Assembly: GCA_027574665.1 (NCBI GenBank)
Contig: CM050651.1
Location: forward strand, 9,859,501 to 9,923,500
Source of the DNA: Rhynochetos jubatus
Lineage: Eukaryota; Chordata; Aves; Eurypygiformes; Rhynochetidae
Direction: 5' to 3'
DNA length: 64,000 bases
The translations under genes and the position numbers were made by a program. The notes below the pieces were generated by a model. That model was not told the DNA's origin. It saw only the letters and a list, made by a program, of their open reading frames with translations, and ran no database searches. Of the stretch, positions 9,686 through 22,362 are shown in pieces (positions within the stretch are counted from its first letter, which is position 1; each line of letters begins with the position of its first letter).

Positions 9686-12614
9686 CTGGTATGAATAACG
9701 CCATTATATTAAAAAAAAAATTACGACAGCATAAATTAGAAGAAACTTGGATCCTGTGCCTTCCTTTCAAGAAACTGTGAATGCAGTTTGGGAATTGACA
9801 AATATTTGGTGCATAAATTGAAAACACACGGAGGAAAAATGTTATCTGTTGTTATGGATACAACAATATTATTGCTCACTTTGTTTTAGCTCTAAATAGT
9901 GGTCTAGATAATGAAATACTTTTTTGGTTTAAAAGCTATTAAGATCATGCTATTAAAATTAGTGCCAGTCTTATAAAAACTGTAGAAGAAAGTTAGCCTA
10001 TGTAAAATGTTTTTCATTTGGGTAAAATGCCTAAACAATTTGCTGGAAGTTTAGGAAAATTTTAACTGAACTCCTGGTCTGCTGGAAGATTAGCATTTTA
10101 AAATAAATATTTTTTTTGTGGAATACAAACATAATTAATCGTCACGTTACAGGGGAAGGGATGTAACAATGAAGCAATTTATCAAATGCAAATGCAGGTT
10201 CATGAATAGATTCCAAGAAAGCTCTTAGCTTCTTGCCCAGAGAGCGTGGTGCAGAGCAGCTTTCCCACAAAGTTAACATTATGACACTAACAGAGTTGCT
10301 GGGAACCTGGGATACTTGCACGTAGAAAATTTGTGTGAAAAATGTTTGCATTTCTTGATTCACCAACACATAATTTTGAAAAAGGTTTTTCTTTTTCTCT
10401 CCTTACCCACTCCCTTCTTCTGTTTCCCTGAAATTTCAAGTGAGAATTGTGCTGCCTCGAGTGATGGTGCTTGGAAACATTTTAACTTTGGAGTGTGGTG
10501 TTTAAATGCAAAATTGTTACTTTCAAAAGTAAACTACAAAAATTGTTCTTTAAAAATAGCCCTTCGATGCTTTCATGCAAGACAGAAATCCTTGCAGTTG
10601 CTACCAATAGGTGTTTGTAGAACAATTTCCAAAGGACTTGCCTGTTGGGTTTGGAGAGCGGGAGAGGCAAAGTCTCTTTCTCAAGGAATATTGAGAAACT
10701 TGATTTATGCTGGAAGAAGTCCTCACGTGTAGTCAGTGAAAAGCTTGCTCAAGTGGCAGCAATTCCTTTAGCTTACAACAGATGATAGAAAGGCGGGTGG
10801 GCTTTCTGCACTGTCGCTGGTCTTTAAAAGACGACTGAAGGTAAAGCAAAGGTATCAGTTGGCCTGCAGCTCCCAAGTCCTGGTAGTATAAACGGCAGAG
10901 CTGAACCAGGTCGGGTCTTTCCCGCTGTTGGGTGAGGGAGCGCGAACTACTGCTGAGGTGGCTTTCCTTTGATGCCATCTACGCCGCTGGTGCTTGGTGA
11001 CGCGTGTTTGCTCGGTTTGCCTGTTCAACCCCAGATTAAAAAAAAAAAATCCCCAGAACTGAAAAAATTCCTTGGCAGAGTTGATTTCAGAAGTGGATCT
11101 GCTGGGATATACTTGGTCCTCAGCGGGTGTTTCCTCTAGGTGCCTTTTTGCATGAAGAGGATGTGGGTGGTACCTGCTGGCTCCTGCACATACTGATCGC
11201 ATTGAACTTACACGGACAGCCTCAGCTGCAGCATGTGTAAGGTGTCACGGAGCTGGGTTTGTCACCCAATACTTCAACTTTTCAGTGCTTATTCAAAACT
11301 TTGCAAATGTTCAGAGCCTTTAAATTAAAACAGGATTTATATATCCCATCATTAATAGGGCTTATAGGGAGAAAGAGAAGAATTTTCTATCTATCTGCCT
11401 TAACTCTTATGAGCTATATTATTAGTCTCCAATTGATTGTTAAAGTTTTAACAGAGATTTAGTAATTGTATGTATTAGTAGTCCTGGGGTACAGCTGTTG
11501 TGTCCAGATTTTCCACAGGGGTGTAACCAGTTGTATGAATGATCTCCTTGCATTAGGCACTGGTTTCATAACTCTGAGCTCCTGTCCCCATCAGATCCAA
11601 CACAGACCTTTCCTTGGCAGAAGACACAGCAGTTTTTCCAATAAAACTAGTTTGTGGATTCGCAACCTGCAGGGCTTTGGTTTTTAGCCATTTGGGCTGG
11701 TGAGGAACCGCTGGCCTCCCACGGTTGGACGATGACACAATGAAAATCAAATTTGAAAAGAAGAAGGGTGAAACAATTTTTGTATTTGAGTTTTAATAAG
11801 CCTTCTTACTACGGCAGAAGTTTGTAATATAAATAAAGATGAAATTGTACATATACATTTAAGTGGTGTGGAAATACAAGTTGTTCAGGGAAAAAGGGAA
11901 GGCCCCTTAATTGTCCCTGCAATAGCTGACATGGACCACACTGTATATAGGGAAAATATATTTAGCTGTTTGGGATGGTTTAATTGTGCTGTGGATATGC
12001 CGAAAATCTGCAGCTGGGTAGCTGCAGTAGGGGTGTCGGGAGCTTTCTGAACGGCTTGTTTTCAGATAACTCAAACATCTGTTGTTTCTGTTTATGGCAC
12101 AGCTCTTCTGCAATTTTACATTTTCACCTCTCTCTGTAAAAGGGCTTGTGTTGTTGGGAAGATAACTGAAATACCCAGGAACTGTAGATATGTCTTCCAC
12201 GTCACGATGCTCTCGTAAGTAGCACTTTGTTCCTGGATTATCTGACACCTTAATATTTTTATTAGGGCCTTATCCCACAAGAAAAACCACCTCAAGGGAT
12301 TCATTATGGTCTCCAGGATCCGAGACCCTGAATGCGCCACGCAGGATGGTTAACTCAGTGCTTGTCAATAATGCCATTCATCTGTTTCTCACCTGCCCCC
12401 TACATTTGCCTCAGCTGTGGTAGGCAGCAGACAGACACTAAATGTGCACGTCTCTATTTGTTCCTGGATGCCTTGACTTTTGCATTTTGCTGCTTTGCTT
12501 TTAAATAAGCTCTGGATACTTTTAACACGTTGCCCCTGTTTTTCCAGAGCAGGTGAGCTGTCGGTGGTGGCTCTGTCAGTAATAGGTGAACGGAATTATT
12601 TGTTTCGTTTTCAG
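9686..12614. other. Intronic or intergenic sequence
   Basis: No supported exon. It contains AT-rich runs at 9700-10130 and an A10 run at 11039-11049. Plus-strand frames at 10316-10732 and 11259-11462 lack domain content and splice signals. The last 70 bases carry the likely 3' end of an intron, leading to the acceptor at 12614. Confidence 0.5.
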
Positions 12615-12915
12615 CACCTCTTTTTTGAAACCTGGTCGATCCATGGAAACTATCAGATCGCTCCTGTTTCTTCAGCTGCTCCTAGTGTGGAAGTGCAGCG
12701 TGGTTCTGAGTCAGCAATGGGAACCCAACGCATTTCCCAACAGCCACAGGAGCAGGCTCGGCCAAAAGATGGGCAAACCACTAATGAGCCAAAATAACAC
12801 TAAACAGAAAGGGGGCAGATCAAAGCGAAGCAGCTTGAAACGAAGGGCCAGGTGGACGCCAGAAGGAAACGCTGAGCACTCTGATGCTTTGGCGATGGGG
12901 GAAGACGACTTCAGA
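12615..12915 (+). CDS. First coding exon of a predicted secreted protein
   Basis: A strong acceptor (TTTGTTTCGTTTTCAG) ends at 12614. After 28 bases of 5' leader, ATG at 12643 opens 91 codons to the donor AGA|GTAAAC (phase 0). The product starts METIRSLLFLQLLLVWKCSV, a typical signal peptide (charged start, Leu-rich core) with likely cleavage near SVVLSQ-QW around residue 23. The mature part is hydrophilic and strongly basic, with a dibasic cluster near residues 58-70 (GRSKRSSLKRRARW) fitting a proprotein-convertase (furin-type) site, and one NNT glycosylation sequon near residue 52. The first ATG in the extended frame (12586) lies upstream of the acceptor, so 12643 is preferred. It resembles the leader and pro-region of a secreted hormone, growth factor or matrix protein, but I do not recognise the family. 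Confidence 0.7.
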
Positions 12916-14018
12916 GTAAACATTTACATGTGTACAAGGAATGCGTCAGCTAGCAAGATCGTGATGAATTTTTCAGAAAGTAGCCAAGTCGTGTTGCGCA
13001 AACTTCGAATTCTTGGTACCCTAAAAGTCACAACAGGGATGCTTGTCTCAGTCTTGTCTGTGGCACTCCACACTCTTCAGTGAGCTTAGTGCTGTCCAAG
13101 GGGCTGGGGGCGTGGGGGAAACTATTCCCTTTTTCCTAACCGCTCTTCACACGTGCGAAGACCACCGCAAAGAGGACAGCTCCTCTGCTCTCAGAACAAG
13201 CAGCCCTAATCCTTCAGCCTTTTCTAATAAGCCGCCTTCCCCAGAACCCTCCTCATCCTTGTTCCTGATCTCCAGGTTTTTTTCCGTTCTGTCCACATCC
13301 TCTTTGGATGATGGTGCCCACAGCTGAGCCGCCTGCTTCCCACCGCCCAGCCAAATGCAAGCGTTACGCCATGTGTTTTACAGATGATACTTCTGTTTGT
13401 TTTTCCCAGAATGGTTTTCCATTTTTTCCCAGCAGCATGATATTGTTGACTCATATCTATGATTTAATGTATTATAGTGCAGTAGTGAAATGGTGGAGGG
13501 TTGGTTTGGTTTGGGTTTTTTTTCTGTCTGCTTTAAGAAAAAGGGGAAAAAAGGTGCTTTAGGATCACTGGCAAATATAGCTTATTTAATTTACTGGTTT
13601 TGTTGATGCTAAGGTTGAAAAGCCAGACTCACAAAACTACCTGCCGATGCCATGAATGTCACTAAGACCGTAGTGGGCTGTCAGAAGAATTGCATGGCTC
13701 TGTCTTTTAATTAGTATCATGCGAGCGGCTTGTGCTTGACTTCAGGTTTGTCTGCCTTCATGGAATAATTTAATTGTTTTCATTGAGTCTGAAGTCAGAT
13801 TTTGAAAGTGGAGTTAAAAATCTGGTTCTTATTTCTGTTTGTTTCAGGGAAGCAAAAAATTAAAATTGCTGGCCCTTTGCTGTCTGTGTCACAACAGTCT
13901 GAAATTCTTTTCAGCCAAAATGTTTTCTGTGTGTCAAAGCTTTTTTCCCTCCTGTCGACAATTTCATGTTGATTGAAGGTTTTGTTATACATGCTTAACA
14001 CTCTGTTTTACCTTGCAG

Positions 14019-14049
14019 GTCTACGCCGAAGCCATGAGAAATATCAGAG
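14019..14049 (+). CDS. Second coding exon (31 bp) of the secreted-protein gene
   Basis: Acceptor CTCTGTTTTACCTTGCAG and donor CAGAG|GTAAGA are both near consensus. Starting in phase 0, as required by the exon at 12643-12915, it reads VYAEAMRNIR and ends in phase 1 on a G. The joined product reads on as GEDDFR-VYAEAMRNIR. A 31-bp exon is small, but the signals and phase match make it credible. The following exon is not certain: the intron would be at least 15 kb, and the candidate at 29262 joins in phase but reaches a stop. Confidence 0.55.
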
Positions 14050-16332
14050 GTAAGAAGTACCGCACACTGTAATTTGTGTGCAAGCTGGCATGCTTCAACA
14101 GCATGGACAGGAAAAGGGGTTTTTAAAAAACGTTTAACGCAATTTGGGAACAGATGAGTACTTAACCTCTTGGTAGCAAACTGACGTTAGTATGAAGTAG
14201 CAAACTTGTATGTTTGCCCATTTCATGACTACAAACTAAAAATATTTTGACATCACTAGTTAAGTTTGATAAAGCTAATTATTGTTGTGGAAGCACCCAA
14301 GATGCTTGCCATGTTGGCTGCCTTTCAGTACATCCCACTGAATATTGCAGTGCTTTCCAGTCAGACTTTAGAGACCATTTCATGAATGCATATAACAACC
14401 TGGCAAAGTTTCCTGCCACTGAATGTGCACTGGCTGTGTAAATCCCAGGGTATTTATTCCTGTCTCTGTCCGTTTCTTCTTAGGAAACCATTTAGTACAC
14501 AGGCTGTATCTTCTGCACACATTCAAGTGGTGAAAGAACATAAAAAAGTCTTCCAATAGCTCATTTTTGCTCATGTTTTGTGTTTCAAATAAGTTGGTGG
14601 ATGTTGCAACAGCTGTAGACTGCAAAGCAGAAGTGTTGCTTGATTTAGTTTGTGACATGATTTTGCTCATTCTTCCACCGCTTCCTGAGCTCAGCATGTC
14701 CCAGGGTTGTTTGAGAGAGATACCGAGTCAGCTTTTCCAGGCAGCATTACACTTCCCATGCCTTTCCCTACAGACAGCAACTTCTGTGTGATAAGGACTC
14801 GTTTTGAGCTCTGAGCATTCATCAAAAAGCACCATTCTTCTAATAAGTATGTGAAACGAGTGTCTCTGATCCACGTCCAATCTGTCTCCTGCACACTTAT
14901 GTTGCTGCTGTAGTGCAGCAGGATCGGAAATAACCAGACTTTCAACCAATACCAGGTGGCTGAGCACACAGTACAGAAAGCAGAATGTTTGAAACTTGCA
15001 TCATTCTCTGTGCCGTACAGACGAGCAGCCCCCGAGAGGGCTTTATATCACAATCGTGGTGTGGAAATCACAGTCCTCTCGCTCCCCGTCCTGCGTTCTG
15101 GGCAGTGGGTCGGACAACAGCATCAGTGGTTCAAGGCTTCTTTGTTTAGCATCTGGGTTTCTTGGTTTGGTTTGTTTCTTTCTTTTTGCTGCTTTTGTAG
15201 CTTATCCCTCCCTCTCCTCCACAGCCTACTCGTGGCTGATGTTCTCCTGGTGGAACCAGGCACTTTGATCCCAAGTCTGTTCTGCTTTTCTGCCGAATCT
15301 GCGTCCCGCTTCAAGCTGACCGGGGGAGCAGTGGTCACCGCCAGGTTGCGGCGGATGTTAGGTATTAAGCTCTTACCAGCAACAAGATAAATGGGTAGAC
15401 AGCTTAGCAGCCACCAGCTGTAGAGTTCGGATGGGGACCGAATACTGCGAGTGCTGCCGATTCACACGGAATTATGCTAGAATGGCTATTTCTAATTTAA
15501 GGGGGGAAAAAACCCCTCCCAGTAAAGAATAGGGTTGTTTTACTTCTTAGGATATTTAATGATGTACTGGCACATAGTAACTACACTATAAATACAGTCT
15601 GAAAAAAAATACGAGCTTAGTTTGGAAGCTGCTCTCAGCTAAATTATGGGGTTTTGATCCTGACCTAAACTGATCCCACATGTTCCTGGATTCTCCCAAC
15701 GTTTGAGTGCGCAGTAAATCAACCGTAGTTTTTGCTTTTTATTGCAAAGAATGAACAGAAGAGATTGGGAATTCTATGACTTTGGCATCTGTTTATCACA
15801 TGCTTTAGGATTGTTTGATTTCTTTTTAGCTTTAAGGTTTAAGTAAAGTTTAAAACAGGTATGCAGGATCAAAACTACTCAACTGGCATCAGTTTACAGG
15901 GAGCAGTCTGTGGTTCACCAAAGCGTTCGTTTCAAAAATATTCGGTGCCTCTACAGATAAAAATGCCAGTGCTGATCTTACAAGTATTAATGTGTTCTGC
16001 TCAGGCATACTTTGCATTATTGACTACATGAAGACATAGTACCACAGTAGTGAACAGTAAAGAAGAAAAAATACCAAGCAACTGCTTTGGTAATAATACC
16101 CAGCGCTTTAAAGCAACAACTGTTGAACACTGGACTATGCTGCTTCTGCTCTGAAAAATGTGCATGCTCTGGTTTTCTTCTCTTTTCCTCTTCTAAGGCC
16201 ATCCCTTCCCTTTTCTTTGCTCCTCCTTGTTGTACCAACTTTAGTGGTGTTGCTATAAGCGTTTGTTCTGCAGCGTGGATCTTAGCCTTCCCCCCTCAGC
16301 ACGAAAGCTCTTTGCCTTTCTGTTCATAGGCA
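14050..16332. other. Intron, no further feature
   Basis: No exon found. Frames at 14691-14969 (minus) and 14956-15390 (plus) overlap each other and have no domain-like content. Confidence 0.45.
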
Positions 16333-16380
16333 CATTTGTGCCATCTGATCCCTGCTCATTTGTGCCATCTGATCCCTGCT
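16333..16380 (+). repeat. Exact tandem duplication of a 24-bp unit
   Basis: The 24-base unit starting CATTTGTGCCATCTGATCC is present twice back to back without a mismatch. The identity shows a recent duplication, suitable as a length-polymorphism marker. It is not part of any supported exon. Confidence 0.95.
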
Positions 16381-17147
16381 CACTTGCCCTCCACCGTTTT
16401 TTATTCTGAAGATATTTTGTATTTTTTGTCTTTGCAGCCCGTACCTGGTAACTTCTGCCTGTTCTTTGGCTTCTTCTTTCAAGTTTATTGGTTTGTTTTG
16501 GTTTTAACAGCAGAGTTGGGATCAATAATCTTTAAGGGTAGTATTAAGGTATGGCCAAACTATGTTCTTGCACTTGGCTTTCCTAATGGACTGACTTTCC
16601 CCTCTGAAACGTTAGTCTTGCAGCATGATTTCTGTGAGCTGATTGCCCACACAAGTCTGTTGCCATGTGGGCTGTAGAGTCAGCTTGTCTGAAGTCTTAC
16701 TCAGTAATTACCAGGTAATAAAAGTTAACTGCCCCATAAAACCACATGGAAGAACCATGCTATTGCTGGCTGGTCCTACTCAGCCATCCTCTTCCTGCGT
16801 GCTGGATCTTTTGGGCAGGGGAAAGGACTAACCACAGTCCCGTTTGGCTTTCTTTCTGTGATAACTGGTGACCTGGTTATAGGCTGCTGAAGTCTGGGCT
16901 CAGAGGACTTTGTAACAACCTGGGAGCTTTAAGCAGTCAATCTCAACTAAACACTTCCTATTTTTATTTATTGGGGTTGAAAACAAGGTAAGTTACTCCG
17001 AAGTTTTCTGTTAACACCTGTTTTCTAGGTGCCTTGAAAAACGTTACACCTAGTGATGCTTAAAGCTGATGTGCTGCAGCTAATGAGCTGGTGTAAGAGT
17101 GAAGGTGTCTAACGTGGACCAAAACAGAGGGCAACTTTGCAACTCAC

Positions 17148-17191
17148 CTAAACTGGCTGTGACTCCGACTGGCAGAACTGGTCTTAATTCT
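17148..17191 (-). CDS. Candidate short exon, minus strand
   Basis: A strong donor on the minus strand (TTTAG|GTGAGT) closes a 44-bp segment with a weak acceptor (CACTGGAGCAG). Two frames are open. One (RIKTSSASRSHSQF) has Ser/Arg-rich composition. The other (RELRPVLPVGVTASL) is the one that continues in phase from the candidate exon at 19056-19108. Short length and the poor acceptor make this tentative. Confidence 0.2.
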
Positions 17192-17569
17192 CTGCTCCAG
17201 TGGGCATGTACAATAGCTTTATGGAGAAATGAAAGATGTTCGGTTTCTGCCAACCTGCTAACAGGATTTATATCCCTGTTGTAACTCATAATTTATGCTA
17301 CTGTGGGTCTGGTATCTTATCATGTGCGTCTTCTGCCTCGTTTTGTACTTCTCAGTGAGATAACAATCCTGGGGTTTTTTTGTTTGTGGTTCTTTTACTA
17401 TGTAACTGAGGCTTCAGCCCCTTCTGGGGTTGCAGGTGTACCTGTGCGGAGTTCCTGGAAGAACTGTGATGGAGTTTAAAATGATACAGAAGGCTGTTAG
17501 AGTGGAAGGTGGGGAACTTGGGAGGGGAGGCTGCTGAGTTGGAGAGTCAGGCAACCAGAACGGGTCTTA

Positions 17570-17735
17570 GGATGTCATTTAATACATGCTCCTGCCCCAA
17601 AGCAGAATATTTACACTAATATTCCTAAAAGATGCTCATCTAAACTGTCCTTGAATGTCTCCAATAATGACAACCCTTCAGCTTTGTTAGGCAGCAGCTC
17701 GCCCTCAATGTTAGGAAGTTTTGCTCACGCTTAAG
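17570..17735 (-). mobile_element. Old CR1-like LINE 3' fragment
   Basis: The run CTAAAAGATGCTCATCTAAA, TGTCCTTGAATGTCTCCA, ATGACAACC and GTTAGGAAGTTTTGCT follows the block order of an ancient CR1 3' UTR (CTAAACC, GTTCTTAAAAACCTCCA, CACAACC, GTTAGGAAGTTTTTCCT), read as the reverse complement of the element. It is much more diverged than the CR1 at 4747-5560, hence an older subfamily. Boundaries are approximate. Confidence 0.7.
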
Positions 17736-19055
17736 TATTCCAGGTGGTCATTTATGTCACGTCTGGATCCCAGACGTAGCCTGTTTGGCATAGTGCAAAA
17801 AGAATTCAGCTTCTTTCCTGCTTGCCGCACTGATTTTCCAGGAGTGGAGGAGGAGAGAAGCAACAGTGTGAAAGTTGCTTTCAGAACGAAGTAGCTATTT
17901 TCAATCCTTTTTGTCAGACTGATCATCACCGTGCCGGTAACGCTGGCAGACACTCTAGGGTCTCCCCTTGGCAGGAGGGATCCCAGCTAAGCTTTTCCTG
18001 CACTGAAACCAAAATCCTGAGCCTTCTGCAATAGCTACACATGGCCATTCTGCTTTTAGTTAAAAACCAACAAGCTGTTACGCTGAAATCTAGGCAAGGG
18101 AGCTGTGGAGGGAAAAACACAGGAGAATGCCTTGATTAATAGCATCCCTAAATGACAATGGCTGTTTTATAGTCTTTATAAGGATTGTAGTGTTTCTTAT
18201 ATATAAAAAAGGACAAGATGTGGTTGTAATAAATAGAGAGGCTCTTTGTTGAAGCTGTTGACTGTAGGAAAGAACCCAAGGGTTTCTCAGGCTCCTCAGT
18301 TGTAAAACTAACTAAATACATCTACGGCTGCCTTGTGTCACTCTATGGCATCTTTCAAAGCTGTAATTAGCAGATACCTAATGAGTTGCGGCTACAGCAT
18401 GTGGATCAGATGACTCAAGTATTTACTTTAGGCCTCTGATTCTCCACGCAAAGGAGAATAATTTGGTTTTAATATTTAGAGACTCATTTTTCTTCGGCAG
18501 TCTTGCTTCAGAACTTCATTGTTTTCCAACAGTGTCAGACTGAGTCCTCTCTAGTGTCTTCAGCAGCAAGGTTCCTCTAAAACATTTAGTTGTGAGCATC
18601 CTTGCTTCGTTAAGCCTTTTTTTTTTGTAAGAAGTTTGCCTGAAAGCCGTATTTTCACTACTGTTGGCGGAGTCTGATGCGTAAAATGCAGTTGGTCCTT
18701 TGACCGTTATAAAGGAGCAAATAACAGAGTGACATCGTTACTCTCCTTGCGGTTTTTAGCGATACTGCAGCTGTCCCGTAGTTTCACAGTGGAACCTATG
18801 CGCGTAGGACTGCGTCTTGTTAATGCTGGGTGGAATCAAATCTAGCCAGGCTATGTTTTCAGCTGTAAAAGAGATTCATCAATCTCACCAACAGGGCAGG
18901 GTTAGAATATTTAGGGGTCTGGATCCCTGGCACAGCAGACTCTTCTGCCAGAGACCACGAAGTGCGACGTAGTCTTGCGAACTCAGCCCGGTGTACAGCA
19001 CTCCTTTTTCTGTACTGACTCTGCTTTCTGCCTCCCCAGCTTGGTATTTACTTAC

Positions 19056-19108
19056 CTGCCTGTGATGACTGAAGCACAGGGCAGACAAGTTTTATCATCG
19101 TGTTGTGA
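19056..19108 (-). CDS. Candidate short exon, minus strand
   Basis: An excellent donor (GGCAG|GTAAGTAAA) and an acceptable acceptor (AAGATCTTCCGCAG) bound 53 bases. The phase-0 frame reads SQHDDKTCLPCASVITG and ends in phase 2. It takes the phase-0 end of the exon at 22272-22362 and passes phase 2 to the one at 17148-17191. Product not recognised. Confidence 0.25.
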
Positions 19109-22100
19109 CTGCGGAAGATCTTTCCACAACGTCCCACTGCAACAGTGAGCATTAAATTTCACCATTCCTAACTCTCCAGATACGCAGGGCATGTTGGTAG
19201 CACAGCTATTTGCTATTTAGCTTTGAAGAAATGTGTGATGGGACTGTATAAAAGAGTGAAAAATTAGACTGTAACTGTTCTTTGTGGCCTAGATTGAGAG
19301 GTGTCAGATGATTATGTAGCCCTTTATCTTAGCTAGGATGGGTTGGCTCTGCTTGAGGAACGTTGATGTCACTGTGATGTGGCCATGGGGCAGCACTGAT
19401 GAAATACGAGCACGATTCTGGAGTCTAGACTGGAAGATCACAGGCTGGGTGGGGTGTGCAGCAGCAAACCCTCCTGTGCTTGGGTGTACGTTGCGCTTCG
19501 TAGGGCCAGGGACGGTAAGGGACAGCTGCAGCTGTTCTGCCGTGATGTCTTTCTGGACAAAGGTTGTTAATGCCTCACAGTGTCAAGGAAGGAGTTGTTT
19601 TCAGGACAAGAGTTTGTGTGTCAGTTCGAACTCCCTAGTTCAAAACCTTCCTATTTTTGTCAGTTTGCATTGTTCTACAGGCATCCTTTCCACAGGCTTT
19701 GCTTAGCCTATATGGAAACGGAGTATCAGCTTTGACGGTAGTAGCATATTGACTGTGTTTGAGCTGACCTTGGTTCAGAAATTTCCTGATTCCTCCCTGT
19801 CCTCAGGCACTTCTGCCATAAAGAGTAAATATTCAGATAAGAATCAAGTATTGAACTAAATCAAAGATAAATATCTTTCAGTTAGGTATTTTTCTGCACA
19901 GCTGGTGGTTCTTGAAGACTGTTCAAAGCTATTCTTTAAGCCATAACGGCACATGTGAGAACAACATCTACACGTGTAACTGGAAACTGTATTACAAGCA
20001 ACTTCTGTTGCATCTCCCTGAAATGGGTTTATTCCTGGAATCGGTGCTTTTCTAGACGTGTGTCCCAGGGGACCCGGACTGAATGTTCAGCAGGCTTTGA
20101 ATAAAGAAAGAAGACCTGTGGGGGAGGTTAGCATGTGCTCTAAGAGTACCTGGTTTATAACAGTCATGGTTGTCACGATAAACATGATTGATTTGTTCTT
20201 CATCGCCAGCCACTCTCTCAATTCTTTAGGTGGTGGCAAAGATGAATAGGGAGAACACTTCATCCTTCTGGAAAGCTGTGATTTTAAACAGTGCCAGCCT
20301 CACAGTTACAGGCAGTTGACTGAATCATGCGTGAGTTGCAATCAGAGCAGTAGTCCTGTTCCCAACAGTGATGTTTAATGCACCAGTCTTATTTTTCCCT
20401 CAGCCCAGTTGTATTTCTTTCAGTGATGAAAACGAGGACTACCCTTTCCTTTATCCAATTTGCTTTAGTCTGTGGGCACTGAGTAATTCAGATAAATTAT
20501 GCATTTTATGGAACATAGGCAGTACTCTGACTCCAAGTTTCCCCAAAATACATAGTTTAGTACTAACGTCTTTGAGTTGACCATCTCACTACCATCCAAG
20601 CTCCTATAAATCACTTTTATTTTTAGATTTATCTTGATTTCTGATAAAATTACAGAGGGCTCTGTAAGTCACGCATCATATAAATTGATACATAAAACAT
20701 GACTGGTTATCCTCCACAGATTTTGTCTTCTGTTGACCCCCTGCTCTCCCTTCTGATGGGCAGTGTTGATTTGCTCTTGTCAAACTGCTCTTGGTTATAC
20801 TTTGCAGTCATGCCTCCTGTCTATCAGATGTTGTTTGTGTGGGGTGGCGTGTCTTTACCCATTAATTAGTAAAGCGCATTACGTGTATAGTAGGTCTGCC
20901 TGTTTGTAAAGAGGCCTGGGCGTTGCTGGGCTGAGTTGCAGTCCTGTCTCTGCTCTTTGGATATCTGCCAGGTAACAGTTGTAGGTTTGGGGCTGTATGT
21001 TAGGAGTGATCATCAGATTTGTTGGTCAAAATGGGCAGGCAGAGTTTTGAAACACGGGCGTTGTCCCTTTTCGTTCAGGTATTTTATAATGGCAGTTTGA
21101 AAGCTCTCCAGACGGTGTGTTGAGTAACATGACTGTGATTAGCAGAGTTAGGAATGGCACAGTCAGTTTATCTAAGCTGAAAAGAAAAGAGACTAATGCC
21201 TGTGCTTGAGGATCCACATGGGGTTTTGGCCAATCCACCGCGAAGTGTAGGAAAGCTCTATTCCCTGCCTCGCTAAAGAGGGCTTGCTGCTGCTTAACGT
21301 GACGCTTCAGTGCAGTATCTGGAGTGCGTATAGATGCTTATTTCAAATAGATGGGGGCACGCAAAGTGTTAAACGCATCCTGTGTGGCATTTCAGATCCC
21401 ATTTGGATGTGAAGTGAAATTGTCATTTGCCATAACCCAAAATGAGATACAATTCACAGACACCGAAAAGGGTACGTGATTTGGTTGTGCTTCACAAGTA
21501 AATCCCAAGGTTACAGAAATGCCCGAGGGACATTGCAAATGCCTCTGGTGGCAATGCTAGAGCCAAACACCCGGTCGCCGATGTTCCCTGCCATTTCTGC
21601 ATCTTCTGTCACTGGTACGCTGGAAATATCCTGTCTGGTATTGTCATAGGGAAGAGTGCTTTGCCGTATAGTCTAAAGCTTTGGAGATGTGGGGTTTTGG
21701 GGGGTTTATTAACCTTAGGCAAAGCTTTATGACTGCCTCGTGTGACTGGTGGGAACACAAGTTTCTGTGAATCATAAAGTAACTGAATAATTTCTGCCAG
21801 TGAGAGAGCCCTGCCTTGACTGTCAGTCAAGCAGATCTTATTGTTCTATTGGTTGTTTTCCGACAATTTTTAATGGACTGAATTAGAAGAAAATGCCTCT
21901 TAGCAACTATTTTCTTGTTTAAAGATGTTTGTAATTCTCACTATGAAAGTTTTCCCAAAATGATCTGTTTAGTATCTGTTTAAAATTAATGAGAAAATCC
22001 AGAACTAAAACAGGTAATGAGAGGCAGTTAATTACTGCAAGCTATAGGGAAAGTAATCCCCAACAGAATAATTTAGGCTATCAGCCGGCGGTCTACAGCT

Positions 22101-22271
22101 GAGGGCCTGAACTGCAGAGTGTTATCTGCAACGGGGATCACAAGAGTATAAACTGCCTGAGCATTCCTACTCCACCAGCGCTCACAAATGGATGTGGTCA
22201 GGCAAAGGCTGGAAATAGCCAGCCCGAGAGATCAATGGCGTGACCAGACACTTCCCATTAAAGCTGCCTAC
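19109..22271. other. Intronic or intergenic sequence
   Basis: No supported exon on either strand. Frames at 19338-19706 and 20368-20580 (plus) have no flanking splice signals worth naming. Confidence 0.45.
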
Positions 22272-22362
22272 CTCTTGGTGAACTCCTTGGGCAAAAATAG
22301 TTGTAATATTCCATCCTTTTCTTCCAGAGAGGTGACTCATGTCTGGGGTCCTGCAATGTTTC
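22272..22362 (-). CDS. Candidate exon, minus strand, two open frames
   Basis: A strong acceptor (TGTGTCTTTCCCTCTTAG) and a fair donor (CAAGAG|GTAGGC) bound 91 bases. In phase 0 it reads ETLQDPRHESPLWKKRMEYY and on; in phase 2 it reads KHCRTPDMSHLSGRKGWNI and on to HQE. The second frame is the one that chains with neighbouring candidates at 25851-25896 and 19056-19108. The first looks more like a globular protein. Two plausible frames in one exon weaken both. Confidence 0.3.

Noticed and set aside
18889..18926. 38-bp minus-strand splice pair reading IQTPKYSNPALL
   Set aside because: Its phase does not fit the neighbouring candidate at 19056-19108, and the length is too short to stand alone.
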